Positions 16,708-26,158 of a DNA stretch of 64,000 bases are shown piece after piece. The notes under the pieces are model-generated. The model searched no databases, was not told where the DNA came from, and saw only the letters and a program-made list of their open reading frames with translations. Where the stretch lies: NCBI RefSeq assembly GCF_003467445.1, contig NZ_QSGS01000004.1, positions 62,001-126,000 on the forward strand, given 5' to 3'. Made by a program: the position numbers and the translations under genes. Numbering within the stretch: the first letter of the stretch is position 1; the number at the start of each line of letters is the position of its first letter. Source of the DNA: Exiguobacterium sp. AM39-5BH. GTDB lineage: Bacteria; Bacillota; Bacilli; Exiguobacteriales; Exiguobacteriaceae.

Positions 16708-17343
16708 TTATTTCCATTCCGTGATGCGGTCGATTGGGAAGCGGACCGATTGGTAACCGTCTTCCGCGGCTTTCCCGATGGAGAGGAGCATGACCGGAAG
16801 GTAGCGCTCTTTCTCGAGGCCGAACGCTTCCGCGATGTTCGTTTTGTCGTAGCCACCGATCGGGTTCGTGTCGTAGCCGTGGGCTCGGGCGACGAGCATG
16901 AGCTGCATCGCGACGAGACCTGAGTCGAGCAAGATGCTGTCTTTGATTGACTCTTTTGGCGCGTCCTTGAAGATGCCTGTGATCATGTCGACTTGGCGGT
17001 CACGGACGTCTGGCGGCATGAGGCCACGTTCAACGGCCGTATCGAAAATTTCTTCTGTGTAGTCGGCCATCTGATAATCGGCGAAGATGGCGATGACGGC
17101 CGATGACGTCTCGACTTGGCGTTTGTTAAAGCTTGCGAGCGGTAGGAGCGTGTCTTTGCCTTCCGCGCTATCGATGACGACGAAGCGCCACGGTTGCAGG
17201 TTAAGTGAAGACGGAGCCGTCGTCGCTTCCTCTAAGATTTGTGTCATCTCTTCTTTCGAGATTTTGACGTTCTCATCATAGACGCGAATCGAGCGGCGTC
17301 CTTTGACGATCTCCATAAAGTCTTTTTGTGTAGTCGTGTTCAT
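16708..17343 (-). CDS. Nitroreductase family protein, MarR-operon member
   Basis: A 211-residue FMN-binding nitroreductase: GRRSIRVYDENVKISKEEM at the start (FMN phosphate site), TAPSSLNLQPWRFVVIDS at about 45, and the C-terminal stretch HGYDTNPIGGYDKTNIAEAF. Members reduce nitroaromatics and quinones or act as flavin-dependent oxidoreductases. Its ATG overlaps the stop codon of a marR gene (ATGA), and AAGGAAG lies upstream. Control by that regulator through a nearby operator is likely, possibly induced by electrophiles. Confidence 0.88.
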   Translation of the reverse strand: MNTTTQKDFMEIVKGRRSIRVYDENVKISKEEMTQILEEATTAPSSLNLQPWRFVVIDSAEGKDTLLPLASFNKRQVETSSAVIAIFADYQMADYTEEIFDTAVERGLMPPDVRDRQVDMITGIFKDAPKESIKDSILLDSGLVAMQLMLVARAHGYDTNPIGGYDKTNIAEAFGLEKERYLPVMLLSIGKAAEDGYQSVRFPIDRITEWK

Positions 17344-17786
17344 ATAAGGGTCTTCCTTTCGTGTTGAATGTTGGTTTGCAATGTATTTAACAATTCGAGT
17401 AGCTGTTGTTGATCCTCTACCTTCATGTTTACAAAAAGTCGGTCCGATAAGCACTTCTTTTGCTCGGTCCAATGTGCAATCCGCTCCCGGCCGACATCGG
17501 TCAAATCGACAAAGATGACCCGATTGTCTTGAAGACATCGTTCGCGTGTGATGAAGCCCTTTGTTTCGAGCTGTTTCAAGTGACGCGTGATGGCGGCATG
17601 GTCGACTCCGACCCGTTGTTGCAGTTCACGCTGACGCAAAGGCCCAACGTGGTGCAAGTTGCTCAAAATATCGAAGCGGGTCGAACTGAGTCCGTCCATT
17701 TCTGTATCGAACAGTTGAGCCAGTTCTTTTTGTACGGTGATGACGTGGTAAAGGATTTCGTCGCTGAGCGAACAAGCCTCGCGCAT
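17340..17786 (-). CDS. MarR family transcription regulator
   Basis: A 148-residue winged-helix regulator. The helix-turn-helix lies at about 52-90 (LRQRELQQRVGVDHAAITRH) and the wing carries ERCLQDNRVIFVDLTDVG, with helices at both ends for dimer formation. AAGGAGG precedes the ATG. It is the first gene of a two-gene operon with a nitroreductase and probably represses its own promoter. No ligand can be read from the sequence. Confidence 0.92.
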   Translation of the reverse strand: MREACSLSDEILYHVITVQKELAQLFDTEMDGLSSTRFDILSNLHHVGPLRQRELQQRVGVDHAAITRHLKQLETKGFITRERCLQDNRVIFVDLTDVGRERIAHWTEQKKCLSDRLFVNMKVEDQQQLLELLNTLQTNIQHERKTLI

Positions 17787-17806
17787 GAGACATCCTCCTT
17801 AAACTA

Positions 17807-17827
17807 ATTGATGAATCAATCATTGAT
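17807..17827. promoter_or_regulatory. Candidate MarR operator
   Basis: ATTGAT-GA-ATCAAT (17807-17820) is an inverted repeat followed one base later by a third ATTGAT (17822-17827), about 20 bases upstream of the marR start codon. Position and symmetry fit autoregulation. Confidence 0.55.
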
Positions 17828-17966
17828 AGGTCACACAATGTATGATAATCACTTTGAGAATCGAACGCAAATAAAAAGATTCAAAAAAGCTGTTGTCAAA
17901 CTGTTATATAATAGTCTATATTATATTCAACTGATATATAACAATTAAACGGGAGGATGTGACGGC

Positions 17967-20150
17967 TTGGAACAATACGTAAGCATCGGCACATATCGTG
18001 TCCATCGTGCGCTTGTCGACTTGATTGCCGAGCGGGTGTTGCCCGAAGAGGCTTCACAGCAACAGTTTTGGGATGGGGTCGGTCAAATTTTAGACGACTT
18101 CACGGAACGGAATGAAGCATTGTTGCGAGAACGAGAAGCATATGAACGACTATTACAGGACTGGTACAAGGAACATGGACCAGCCTTCAATCAGCACGAA
18201 TACGAGCAGTTTTTGCAAGACATCCACTACATCGAGCCAATCGTTCCAGACTTTACGATCGACGTCACGAACGTCGACGCGGAAATCGTGCAGGCCGGTC
18301 CGCAACTCGTCGTCCCGCTCGATAATGCGCGCTATGCGTTGAACGCAGCGAATGCTCGCTGGGGCAGCTTGTACGATGCCTTGTACGGAACGGACGTCAT
18401 CGACACGGACGAGGAGCCGAAGGCTGGATATAATCCGGAACGGGGGGCGAAGGTCATCGCCTACGCCAAACAGTTTCTTGACGATACGTTTCCGCTCGGG
18501 GAAGGCTCACATGAGGAAACGGACGGTTATCTCGTGTCAGAGGGCAGGCTGTACGCCATCATCGAAGGGAACCGCATCGCGTTCCAAGACGATTGTCTCG
18601 TCGGCTACGTCGGAGAGGCGAGTGATCCGAAGAAGCTCCTGCTCGTCCACAACGGGATTCACGTCGAGCTGAAGTTTGACCGGAACCATCCAATCGGAAA
18701 AACAGATCGAGCGGGACTTGTCGATATCGAGCTCGAATCAGCGTTATCGGCCATCATCGACTGTGAGGACTCGGTCGCGGCCGTGTGCGCCGAAGAGAAA
18801 GTCCAGCTCTACTCGAACTGGCTCGGTCTCATGGACGGAACACTCGAGGCGACATTCACGAAAGACGGGAGACGACTCACACGGAAATTGAACCCGGACC
18901 GGCATTATATCGGACCGGAAGGACGTGAAGTCACGCTACCGGGACGGTCGCTCTTGTTCATTCGCAACGTCGGACACTTGTTGACGACGGATTTGATGCT
19001 TGATGAGGCAGGGCGTGAAGTGCCAGAGGGCATCCTGGACGGGATTTTCACAGCGCTCATCTCGAGCCGTCATCTCAACGCTAGACAAAATTCTCGCGAA
19101 CGTTCGATCTATATCGTCAAACCGAAAATGCATGGCTCGAAAGAAGTCGCCTTCACGAACGATTTGTTCGACGCGATTGAAGATGTGCTCGAGCTGCCGC
19201 GTCACACGATTAAAATTGGTGTGATGGACGAGGAGCGTCGGACGTCGCTCAATCTAAAGAACTGCATTGAACGAGTGAAAGAGCGCATCGTCTTTATCAA
19301 TACAGGCTTCCTCGACCGGACCGGGGATGAGATTCACTCCTCGCTCACGCTCGGACCGATGCGCCGAAAAGGTGAGATGAAAGCCTCGGCTTGGCTCGAC
19401 GCGTATGAACGGTCGAACGTCCGGGTCGGACTCGACGCCGGATTCCACCGAAGCGGACAAATCGGGAAAGGAATGTGGGCCATGCCGGACCGTATGAGCG
19501 AGATGATGCGCGAAAAAATCAATCATGTCCGATCCGGGGCGACGACAGCCTGGGTCCCATCACCGACGGCGGCCACGCTTCATGCACTCCATTACCATCA
19601 AGTCGACGCCGTTGACGTCCAACGTGAAGTGGCCGCCCGTTCATTCGATCATGTGATGGAACGAAGCAGGTTGCTTGAGATTCCACTCGCCACCCGTGAC
19701 TACACGGACGAAGACGTGAACGAGGAGCTCGAGAACAACCTGCAAGGGTTGCTCGGTTACGTCGTCCGTTGGGTCGAACAAGGTGTCGGCTGCTCCAAAG
19801 TGCCAGATATTCATCATGTCGGCTTAATGGAAGACCGGGCGACGCTCCGCATCTCGAGTCAGCACGTGGCCAACTGGTTGTATCATGGCGTCTGTAGTCG
19901 AGAGCAAGTGGAAGCGACGCTCGTCCGGATGGCCGAGGTCGTCGACGCGCAAAACGCGGAAGATCCGCACTATCGTCCGATGACGCCAGATGTAGACTGC
20001 TCCATCGCCTATCAAGCGGCGAAAGAGTTAGTGTTCAAAGGCGATGCATCACCAAATGGATATACGGAACCGATCCTGCACCGGCGCCGCCGACAGTTTT
20101 TACAACAAGTGACATTAGAACCGAATTTAAAAGGAGGAGCCTCATCATGA
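17967..20150 (+). CDS. glcB: Malate synthase G
   Basis: A 727-residue enzyme condensing acetyl-CoA with glyoxylate to malate; length is that of the single-chain G form (about 720) rather than the shorter A form. Recognisable parts are GRSLLFIRNVGHLLTTD, the catalytic KPKMHGSKEVAFTNDLFD, and VMDEERRTSLNLKNCI. A TTG at 17967 is the start, with GGGAGG 10 bases ahead and no better ATG. It is followed at once by a small gene and then isocitrate lyase, so the glyoxylate shunt is encoded as one block for growth on acetate or fatty acids. Confidence 0.95.
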   Translation: MEQYVSIGTYRVHRALVDLIAERVLPEEASQQQFWDGVGQILDDFTERNEALLREREAYERLLQDWYKEHGPAFNQHEYEQFLQDIHYIEPIVPDFTIDVTNVDAEIVQAGPQLVVPLDNARYALNAANARWGSLYDALYGTDVIDTDEEPKAGYNPERGAKVIAYAKQFLDDTFPLGEGSHEETDGYLVSEGRLYAIIEGNRIAFQDDCLVGYVGEASDPKKLLLVHNGIHVELKFDRNHPIGKTDRAGLVDIELESALSAIIDCEDSVAAVCAEEKVQLYSNWLGLMDGTLEATFTKDGRRLTRKLNPDRHYIGPEGREVTLPGRSLLFIRNVGHLLTTDLMLDEAGREVPEGILDGIFTALISSRHLNARQNSRERSIYIVKPKMHGSKEVAFTNDLFDAIEDVLELPRHTIKIGVMDEERRTSLNLKNCIERVKERIVFINTGFLDRTGDEIHSSLTLGPMRRKGEMKASAWLDAYERSNVRVGLDAGFHRSGQIGKGMWAMPDRMSEMMREKINHVRSGATTAWVPSPTAATLHALHYHQVDAVDVQREVAARSFDHVMERSRLLEIPLATRDYTDEDVNEELENNLQGLLGYVVRWVEQGVGCSKVPDIHHVGLMEDRATLRISSQHVANWLYHGVCSREQVEATLVRMAEVVDAQNAEDPHYRPMTPDVDCSIAYQAAKELVFKGDASPNGYTEPILHRRRRQFLQQVTLEPNLKGGASS

Positions 20151-20443
20151 CAACGAAAAAAATCGAAAGCGAACAGTTGATTGAACGTTGGGTCGTCCGT
20201 CGGATCGTCTCGGGGGAATCGACAGCGGCGCTCGCTAACACGGCGTTCGTCTATGGGAACGATTTGATGCGCCTCGTGCTCGACCGGGCCGACGGGTCGC
20301 TCCAAATCATGAGAGAGCCGGTCGAAGAGGTCGTCATATTCCGTAAACCAGAAGATCGTGACGAAGAAAACGTCTGTCGTTGCTGCGGCATGGAGCACTC
20401 GTCATTCAAAGCGGCGCTCGAATGCTGTGCATACTTGGATTAA
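20147..20443 (+). CDS. Small Cys-rich protein between malate synthase and isocitrate lyase
   Basis: A 98-residue protein whose ATG overlaps the malate synthase stop codon (ATGA), with AAAGGAGG upstream. The N-terminal half is charged and mixed alpha/beta. The C-terminus holds NVCRCCGMEHSSFKAALECC, with CxCC and CC pairs and a His, which could bind zinc or iron. I know no family for it. Placement inside the glyoxylate shunt block suggests a role tied to one of the two enzymes, but this is inference. Confidence 0.75.
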   Translation: MTTKKIESEQLIERWVVRRIVSGESTAALANTAFVYGNDLMRLVLDRADGSLQIMREPVEEVVIFRKPEDRDEENVCRCCGMEHSSFKAALECCAYLD

Positions 20444-20509
20444 GCTCGCATCATCTGTTATACAACAAAAGGTTAATATATAAATTAATATAATACAGGA
20501 GGAATGGGT

Positions 20510-21790
20510 ATGAACGAACAACAAATGCAGCTAGAGGATATGTTACAGTCGGAACGGTTTAACGGGGTCGAACGTCCATATGGGGTCGAAGACGTGATGA
20601 GACTTCGGGGGTCTGTCCTAATTGAGCATACGCTCGCGACAAAAGGAGCGGAACGGTTATGGGAGTTACTCCATGAACGAGATTACGTTCACGCGCTCGG
20701 CGCATTGACGGGAAATCAGGCCATCCAACAAGTGAAGGCGGGCCTCGAAGCCATCTATTTGAGCGGATGGCAAGTCGCCGCCGATGCGAACTTGTCGGGT
20801 CACATGTACCCTGACCAAAGCCTGTACCCGGCTAACTCGGTGCCGAGCGTCGTCAAACGGATTAACCAGGCGCTTCAACGGGCCGATCAAATTCAAACGG
20901 CGGAAGGGAAAGGCGATACGCATTGGTTCGCCCCGATCGTCGCTGACATGGAGGCCGGTTTCGGTGGTGTGCTCAACGTCTTCGAGTTGACGAAGGCGAT
21001 GATTGAGGCGGGCGCAGCCGGCGTCCACTTGGAGGATCAACTCTCTTCAGAGAAGAAGTGCGGTCACCTCGGCGGCAAAGTGTTGCTCCCGACACAGACG
21101 GCCGTGAAAAACTTGATTGCCGCACGTCTCGCGGCAGACGTCATGGGGGTGTCGACGATTATCGTCGCCCGGACTGACGCCCACGCCGCGAACTTGATTA
21201 CGAGCGACATCGACCCAATCGATCATCCGTTCATCGTCGGCGACCGGACGCCAGAAGGGTTTTATCGGACCGAGGCAGGAATCGAACAGGCGATCGCACG
21301 CGGTCTCGCCTATGCACCGTACGCCGACCTCGTCTGGTGCGAGATGTCCGAGCCTGATTTGGACGAAGCGCGTCAATTCGCGGATGCGATTCATGCGAAG
21401 TATCCGGGCAAACTTCTCGCTTACAACTGTTCGCCGTCATTCAATTGGAAGAAGAAGTTGTCGGATGACGAGATCGCAACGTTCCAACAAGAGATTGGTG
21501 CGATGGGATACAAGTTCCAATTCGTGACGCTCGCTGGCTTCCACTCGCTCAACTTCGGAATGTTCGAACTCGCACGCGGGTATAAAGACCGCGGGATGGC
21601 CGCCTACTCGGAACTGCAACAGGCCGAATTCAGTGCAGAACAGCACGGTTATACGGCGACACGTCACCAACGTGAGGTCGGGACCGGGTATTTCGATGAG
21701 GTGTCTCTCGTCATCTCGGGAGGCCAGTCGTCAACGACGGCGCTCACCGGATCGACCGAGGCAGAACAATTTGAAGCGCCGTCCCATTAA
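20510..21790 (+). CDS. aceA: Isocitrate lyase
   Basis: A 426-residue enzyme splitting isocitrate into glyoxylate and succinate. The catalytic loop [14 protein letters not shown] is near residue 185, metal-binding [15 protein letters not shown] near 145, and substrate residues in [14 protein letters not shown] near 310. The ATG at 20510 is chosen because AGGAGG ends 7 bases before it; another ATG at 20504 is nearly adjacent to that site. Together with malate synthase G it completes the glyoxylate bypass. A strong terminator follows. Confidence 0.96.
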   Translation: MNEQQMQLEDMLQSERFNGVERPYGVEDVMRLRGSVLIEHTLATKGAERLWELLHERDYVHALGALTGNQAIQQVKAGLEAIYLSGWQVAADANLSGHMYPDQSLYPANSVPSVVKRINQALQRADQIQTAEGKGDTHWFAPIVADMEAGFGGVLNVFELTKAMIEAGAAGVHLEDQLSSEKKCGHLGGKVLLPTQTAVKNLIAARLAADVMGVSTIIVARTDAHAANLITSDIDPIDHPFIVGDRTPEGFYRTEAGIEQAIARGLAYAPYADLVWCEMSEPDLDEARQFADAIHAKYPGKLLAYNCSPSFNWKKKLSDDEIATFQQEIGAMGYKFQFVTLAGFHSLNFGMFELARGYKDRGMAAYSELQQAEFSAEQHGYTATRHQREVGTGYFDEVSLVISGGQSSTTALTGSTEAEQFEAPSH

Positions 21791-21795
21791 GCGTC

Positions 21796-21821
21796 GCCCC
21801 TCCACAAGAGGGGCTTTTTTT
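21796..21821 (+). terminator. Terminator after aceA
   Basis: Stem GCCCCTC / GAGGGGC with a 5-base loop and a run of seven Ts. Confidence 0.92.
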
Positions 21822-21857
21822 GTGTCCAAATTCAGAACGCGTGCATCCTGTTCACTT

Positions 21858-21879
21858 AAATGTGACGTATTTCACATTT
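21858..21879. promoter_or_regulatory. Fnr/ArcR-type operator upstream of ric
   Basis: AAATGTGA and TCACATTT, separated by six bases, form a perfect 8-bp inverted repeat with the TGTGA-N6-TCACA core that Crp/Fnr regulators of Bacillales use under oxygen limitation. It is centred about 70 bases before the RIC start codon. The same core occurs near 48853 and 49430. Confidence 0.7.
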
Positions 21880-21937
21880 TTGTCGTCAAACTTTTGCTAC
21901 GCTGAACATGTCAAAATGAATATGGAGGTTATGACAG

Positions 21938-22645
21938 ATGACACAGACATTCACGGGCGATACGCACGTATCTGAAATCGTCAAACAATGCCCGCAAGCG
22001 GCAGACATTTTCAAACGGAACCGAATCGATTTTTGTTGTGGCGGCAACCGGCCACTCGCTGAAGCGACTGACAAATCGAAACGGTCGACGGAAGACATTT
22101 TAGAAGAAGTCAATGCGCTCTATCAACGCAAGCAAGAGATGAACGAGAAGAGCATCGATTGGGATGCTGCTTCTTCATCGGAATTGATTGAGCACATCAT
22201 TTATAAGCATCACCAGTTTTTGACGGACGAATTGCCACAGCTCACACCATATGTGACAAAAGTGTTCCGGGTTCACGGACAAAACCATCCGCACCTCGGA
22301 CGCATTCATCAACTGTTCAATCAATTGAAAATGGAACTTGAACAACATATCGTCAAAGAAGAGACAGAAGACTTCCCGACGTTGCTTCGTCACGAGACGG
22401 CACCGACAGCTGAAACGAGACGGGAGCTTGATGACATCTTGGCCTCGCTCGAGTCAGAACACGCGGCAGCGGGGGACATCTTAAAAGAGTTGCGTCAAAT
22501 CACGAACGACTATACGCCGCCTGAAGGAGCGTGTGGGACGTATCGTCTTGTCTATCAACGGTTAGAAGCGCTCGAATCGGATACGTTTGAACATATTCAT
22601 CTCGAAAACAACATTTTATTCCCGCGGGCGCGCACGTTCGCTTAA
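21938..22645 (+). CDS. ric: Iron-sulfur cluster repair di-iron protein RIC (ScdA)
   Basis: A 235-residue protein that restores iron-sulfur clusters damaged by nitric oxide or peroxide. The N-terminal DUF542 domain holds RNRIDFCCGGNRPLAEA with the conserved CC pair. The hemerythrin-like domain follows with iron-ligand histidines in EHIIYKHHQFLTDELP, HGQNHPHLGRI, ELEQHIVKEETEDFP, and near the end ESEHAAAGD and EHIHLENNILFPRA. The GGAGG site is good. An Fnr-type box upstream points to induction under low oxygen or nitrosative stress. Confidence 0.94.
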   Translation: MTQTFTGDTHVSEIVKQCPQAADIFKRNRIDFCCGGNRPLAEATDKSKRSTEDILEEVNALYQRKQEMNEKSIDWDAASSSELIEHIIYKHHQFLTDELPQLTPYVTKVFRVHGQNHPHLGRIHQLFNQLKMELEQHIVKEETEDFPTLLRHETAPTAETRRELDDILASLESEHAAAGDILKELRQITNDYTPPEGACGTYRLVYQRLEALESDTFEHIHLENNILFPRARTFA

Positions 22646-22652
22646 GCAGTGG

Positions 22653-22684
22653 CACACCTCTACTTACGTGGGGGTGTCTTTTTG
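22653..22684 (+). terminator. Probable terminator after ric
   Basis: ACACCTC pairs imperfectly with the GGGGTGT region, followed by CTTTTTG. Confidence 0.65.
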
Positions 22685-23022
22685 TGACGTTTGATACAGA
22701 TGGGAGGCAAATCAAGCGCTACGATAAAGGGGAGGCAAAGGAGTGATTAGTCATGAAACGGGTGAGTGGAGTCATCGTAGGGGTGACGGTCGCCTTGGAA
22801 AAAGTCGATTTGACGTTCGAATGGGACGGGACACAGCTCATCATCGAGTCGTTTGTGAAGACGAAAGGCGATACCGGTGTCGAAATGGAGGCGTTGACAG
22901 CAGCAATGGTCGCCGCCTTGACCGTGTACGATATGACGAAAGCAGTCGATAAAGGCATCGTCATCGGACCGACGTACTTGCTCGAGAAACAAGGCGGGAA
23001 GTCAGGGGACTACATCCGATGA
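22685..23022 (+). pseudogene. moaC: moaC remnant (cyclic pyranopterin phosphate synthase)
   Basis: The C-terminal half is clearly Moa[62 protein letters not shown]. MoaC is about 160 residues; here only about 85 remain in frame. The catalytic PxCHP region that should precede VALEKVDL is replaced by unrelated residues (GVIVGVT), and the first third is missing or shifted, with a short out-of-frame piece (FDTDGRQIKRYDKGEAKE) before an in-frame stop. The product could not make precursor Z. It overlaps the next broken gene, moeB/thiF, by ATGA, a relic of a molybdenum cofactor operon. Confidence 0.82.
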
Positions 23023-23867
23023 CACCTGTCCCAGAACGTTACGCGCGGCAGGCCCGGTTCCACGGCATCGGGGTGGAGGGCCAAGAACGTCTGATGGAAA
23101 AATGCGTGCTCGTCGTCGGTCTCGGCGCGCTCGGGCCGGCGTCTCGCTCATCCTCGTCGACCGCGACTATGTCGAGGTGACGAACTTACAACGACAGACG
23201 CTCTATACGGAACAGGACGCACGTTCCGAGACGCCGAAAGCGGTCGCAGCGCTCGAACGCCTGCGGGCCATCAACTCAGACGTTGAGTTGGACGCTCAAA
23301 TCGCCGATGTCTCGTGGGATTGGCTTCGGCCTTTGCCGTCCGTTGATCTCATCTTGGACGCAACCGATAACGTCGAGACGCGTCTTCTATTGAACGATTT
23401 CGCACTCGAGCGTGGCATTCCGTTCTTATTTGCCTCTTGCGTCGGGGCATACGGCATGAACTACACGGTGATGCCGGGAGAAGCGCCGTGTCTTCGTTGT
23501 CTCATGCGTCATTTGCCGCTAGCCGGGCAAACGTGCGCGACAGCGACTAGATATCGCACGTCTCGTCGATGTGTCTTGTCCTTCTTGTCAAATTCACGAC
23601 TATCCGAGCCTCGTCCCGAATCGGCAACAGACAGCACTCCTCTGTGGGCGTGACGTCGTCCAAGTCCGTCGGTCCATCGAAGGGCTTGAACCAATCGCAC
23701 ATCAACTCGAGCGTGCGGACATCGCTGTGAAACAGACACCGTTCACATTAGAATGGCGATGGCGGAATCATCGGATGCTTTTATTTAAAGACGGTCGTGT
23801 GCTCGTCCATGGAATTGATGACGCGAACGTCGCAATCGCGATGGTCGATGAGTGTCTTGGCGCATAA
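23019..23867 (+). pseudogene. moeB/thiF-type adenylyltransferase remnant with internal deletions
   Basis: The start RYARQARFHGIGVEGQERL and VLVVGLGALG is the N-terminus of MoeB/ThiF, the E1-like enzymes that adenylate MoaD or ThiS. After GALG about ten residues are lost and the frame changes to AGVSLILVDRDYVEVTNLQ, the nucleotide-binding region, then DATDNVETRLLLNDFALERG and a CxxC zinc pair (CLRCLMRH). A second deletion after GQTCATA removes about 50 residues and shifts frame again to DIARLVDVSCPSCQIHDYP with the second CxxC and the C-terminal domain. Because the lesions are block losses, this is a true pseudogene next to decayed moaC. Confidence 0.85.
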
Positions 23868-23902
23868 AAAAGTGTCCCCCGAAAAGCGGAGGACACTTTT
23901 TT
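23866..23902. terminator. Bidirectional terminator
   Basis: Stem AAAAAAGTGTCC / GGACACTTTTTT, between the moeB remnant and a convergent deacetylase gene. Confidence 0.93.
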
Positions 23903-23904
23903 GG

Positions 23905-25098
23905 TTAGCGTGGGATTGTAAGCACTTGCCCGACGCTAATCAAGCTGACGTTCGTAATATTGTTGGCGGCAGCGATTTTAGCGACAGTCGTGTTATACAT
24001 CGTCGCAATCTTGTAGAGCGTATCCCCTGATTTTACCGTGTATTTCACCGTAGTCGTCGGTGGTGTGACGGTTGTACCTGGGATGATCAGTACTTGTCCG
24101 ACATAGATGGAGTTGACGTTCGTAATATTGTTGGCGGCTGCAATCTTAGCGACGGTCGTTTTGTACAAAGTGGCGATCTTATAGAGCGTGTCACCCGATT
24201 TAACCGTATACTTGACGGTCGTCGTAGGTGGAGGAGTTACAGTGGTACCCGGGATGACGAGCACTTGTCCGACATAGATGAGACTGTAGTTTGTAATTTT
24301 GTTGGCCGCAGCGAGCGCAGCGACTGTGACGTTGTAAGCTCGGGCGATGCTATAAAGGGTATCGCCTGATTTGACGGTATACGTTTTGCTGGTAGATGTG
24401 TTTTGGTAAGCGAGCAATTGCGAGACGGTGACGAACTTGTAGCCTTTCGCTTTCAACTGGGCAATCATCGTCGGCAAGGCGAGTGGTGTACCTGGAGCGC
24501 CGGCACCGGTGTGCATCAAGACGATTGAGCCTGGTTTGATGTTCGCCTGTACTTTCGTATTGATTTGGCTAGCAGTGACTCCTTTCCAGTCCACGGTATC
24601 GATGTTCCATTGAATCGTATAACCGTAGCCGGCAGCGCCGACTCCGCTCAACACGGCGCTATTGACGGCGCCGAACGGTGCCCGGAAGATTGGTTTTGTC
24701 GTTTTGCCAGTAAGCGATTTAATGAGCGCTTCCGTCCGATCGAGTTCCGATTTCATCTGCGTGGCGGTCAACTTTGTAAAGTCTGGATGGGTATACGAAT
24801 GGTTACCGAGTTGGTGACCTTTAGCGGCGATGTTTTTGATGTATTGGGGATGGTTAGCGGCGCCCGATCCAGTCAAAAAGAAAGTGGCTTTGACGTTGTT
24901 CTTGGCAAGTATGTCCAAAATCTTATTCGTATTCGCCCCATCCGCTCCGTCATCGAACGTCAGTGCGACGACTTTACTCGTCGTGTTCACGCTCGTGATG
25001 AATTTAGACGCGGCGGCATCGGCCGATTTTGGATAAGCGACTAACGGTGCCAACATGATCAACAAGGCCATTAACACACGTACGAACCTGCTCTTCAT
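23905..25098 (-). CDS. Secreted polysaccharide deacetylase with three LysM domains
   Basis: A 397-residue exported enzyme. A signal peptide (MKSRFVRVLMALLIM to about residue 29) leads to a NodB domain: VVALTFDDGADG (catalytic base and metal Asp), HQLGNHSYTHPDF (metal His pair), FRAPFGAVN, and GSIVLMHTGAG. Three LysM repeats of about 45 residues follow, each YTVKSGDTLYxIA then IYVGQVLxIPG, separated by Thr/Pro linkers. LysM binds peptidoglycan, so the enzyme probably trims acetyl groups from wall glycans or peptidoglycan. GGAGG precedes the ATG at 25098; an upstream in-frame ATG lacks a site. Confidence 0.94.
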   Translation of the reverse strand: MKSRFVRVLMALLIMLAPLVAYPKSADAAASKFITSVNTTSKVVALTFDDGADGANTNKILDILAKNNVKATFFLTGSGAANHPQYIKNIAAKGHQLGNHSYTHPDFTKLTATQMKSELDRTEALIKSLTGKTTKPIFRAPFGAVNSAVLSGVGAAGYGYTIQWNIDTVDWKGVTASQINTKVQANIKPGSIVLMHTGAGAPGTPLALPTMIAQLKAKGYKFVTVSQLLAYQNTSTSKTYTVKSGDTLYSIARAYNVTVAALAAANKITNYSLIYVGQVLVIPGTTVTPPPTTTVKYTVKSGDTLYKIATLYKTTVAKIAAANNITNVNSIYVGQVLIIPGTTVTPPTTTVKYTVKSGDTLYKIATMYNTTVAKIAAANNITNVSLISVGQVLTIPR

Positions 25099-25376
25099 TT
25101 TGGTTTCGCCTCCATTCTTAGGTGTATGTATCTTGATGTTAAGGCTTTCCAAATATTGAGCTGTGTATATATTTTATATACCCCCTTTTGATACCAAACA
25201 TCGTCCATTCCTAAAAACGGGTAAAGGATTTTTTGGATAATATTTTTCAAAATTTGTGTTCAATCTATGAGTGATAAACTCGAAAAACACCACACAATCC
25301 TCACACATTTCCTGAAAGAGGGTGCTATCATGAACAATGTGTGAAGAATGTAAGCGATTGAATAGGGGGATTCAAT
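25099..25376 (+). promoter_or_regulatory. Intergenic promoter region with inverted repeat
   Basis: This 278-bp gap is AT-rich next to the deacetylase. Nearer the lipoprotein gene, TCACACATT (25301-25309) and AATGTGTGA (25336-25344) form a 9-bp inverted repeat 26 bases apart, possibly an operator around a promoter. No gene seen. Confidence 0.3.
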
Positions 25377-26126
25377 ATGAACAACATGATGAAACGGATT
25401 GGCGTAACGTTTGGACTTGTCGGTCTATTCGTTCTTGGGGCATGTGGGACAGATGAGGCGACAAAAAGTGCTGAGACCACGCCATCGATGGAACCGGTAG
25501 AGGCAGAATTGAATGTGCCGGCGACAGCCGATACAGACGAGGCGGTCACGTTGGCGGTTCGCGTCACGCAAGACGGGAAAGCGGTCGATGATGCCGACGA
25601 GATTAAGTTCGAAGTCTGGAAGAACGGCGCCAAGGAAGAGAGCGAGATGACGAAAGCAGCGCTCACAGAAGACGGCGTGTATGAGGCGGAGACGACGTTT
25701 GCCGACGAAGCCATCTACACGGTTCAAGTGCACGTGACGGCTCGGTCGATGCATACGATGCCGACAACGCACGTGACGGTCGGTCATCCGGAGACCGCGG
25801 CTGAAGCCGAGGCTGAGGAAGATCATCACCATCACGCCGGAGCAGACATCGTCCTCGACCCGACACAAGCGGTCGCCAAGGAAGCCCAACCGTTCACCGT
25901 CAACGTCGAGATTGAGCATGAGGCGTTGACAGGTGCGGACGTTCAACTCGAAGTGTTCAAAGATGGTGCAGACAAACACGAGTGGGTGAAACTCGAAGAG
26001 ACAGCAGGCGGAAGTTATGCCGGTGAGCATACGTTCCCTGAGACCGGTACGTACAACGTTCAAGTCCATGTGACAAAAGGACACGACATCCATGAACACA
26101 TCATGGAAACCGTCGAGGTCAAATAA
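25377..26126 (+). CDS. Lipoprotein with two YtkA-like domains
   Basis: A 249-residue lipoprotein. A signal peptide ends in the lipobox LGAC (Cys near residue 23), so it is anchored outside the membrane. Two similar beta-sandwich domains follow (about 45-135 and 158-248), each with the ending TYNVQVHVTxxH or IYTVQVHVTARSMHTMP, and a DHHHHA cluster lies between them. This is the YtkA/FixH-like pattern linked to copper and cytochrome oxidase assembly. The His and Met residues fit metal binding, but the metal is not proven. It stands alone with a terminator behind it. Confidence 0.78.
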   Translation: MNNMMKRIGVTFGLVGLFVLGACGTDEATKSAETTPSMEPVEAELNVPATADTDEAVTLAVRVTQDGKAVDDADEIKFEVWKNGAKEESEMTKAALTEDGVYEAETTFADEAIYTVQVHVTARSMHTMPTTHVTVGHPETAAEAEAEEDHHHHAGADIVLDPTQAVAKEAQPFTVNVEIEHEALTGADVQLEVFKDGADKHEWVKLEETAGGSYAGEHTFPETGTYNVQVHVTKGHDIHEHIMETVEVK

Positions 26127-26158
26127 AAAATCGATCGGCAGCGGCCGATCGATTTTTC
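26125..26158. terminator. Bidirectional terminator
   Basis: Stem AAAAATCGATCGG / CCGATCGATTTTT, between convergent lipoprotein and ABC-F genes. Confidence 0.93.

Noticed and set aside
23930..24380. Regular repeats of about 160 bases, suspected repeat array
   Set aside because: They are three LysM coding repeats of the deacetylase, not a CRISPR or non-coding array.
25349..25362. TGTAAGCGATTGAA as a cre site
   Set aside because: Two mismatches at conserved cre positions and no sugar-related gene next to it.
25425..26099. 224-residue open frame on the minus strand
   Set aside because: Antisense to the YtkA-like lipoprotein, with no start site or family features.
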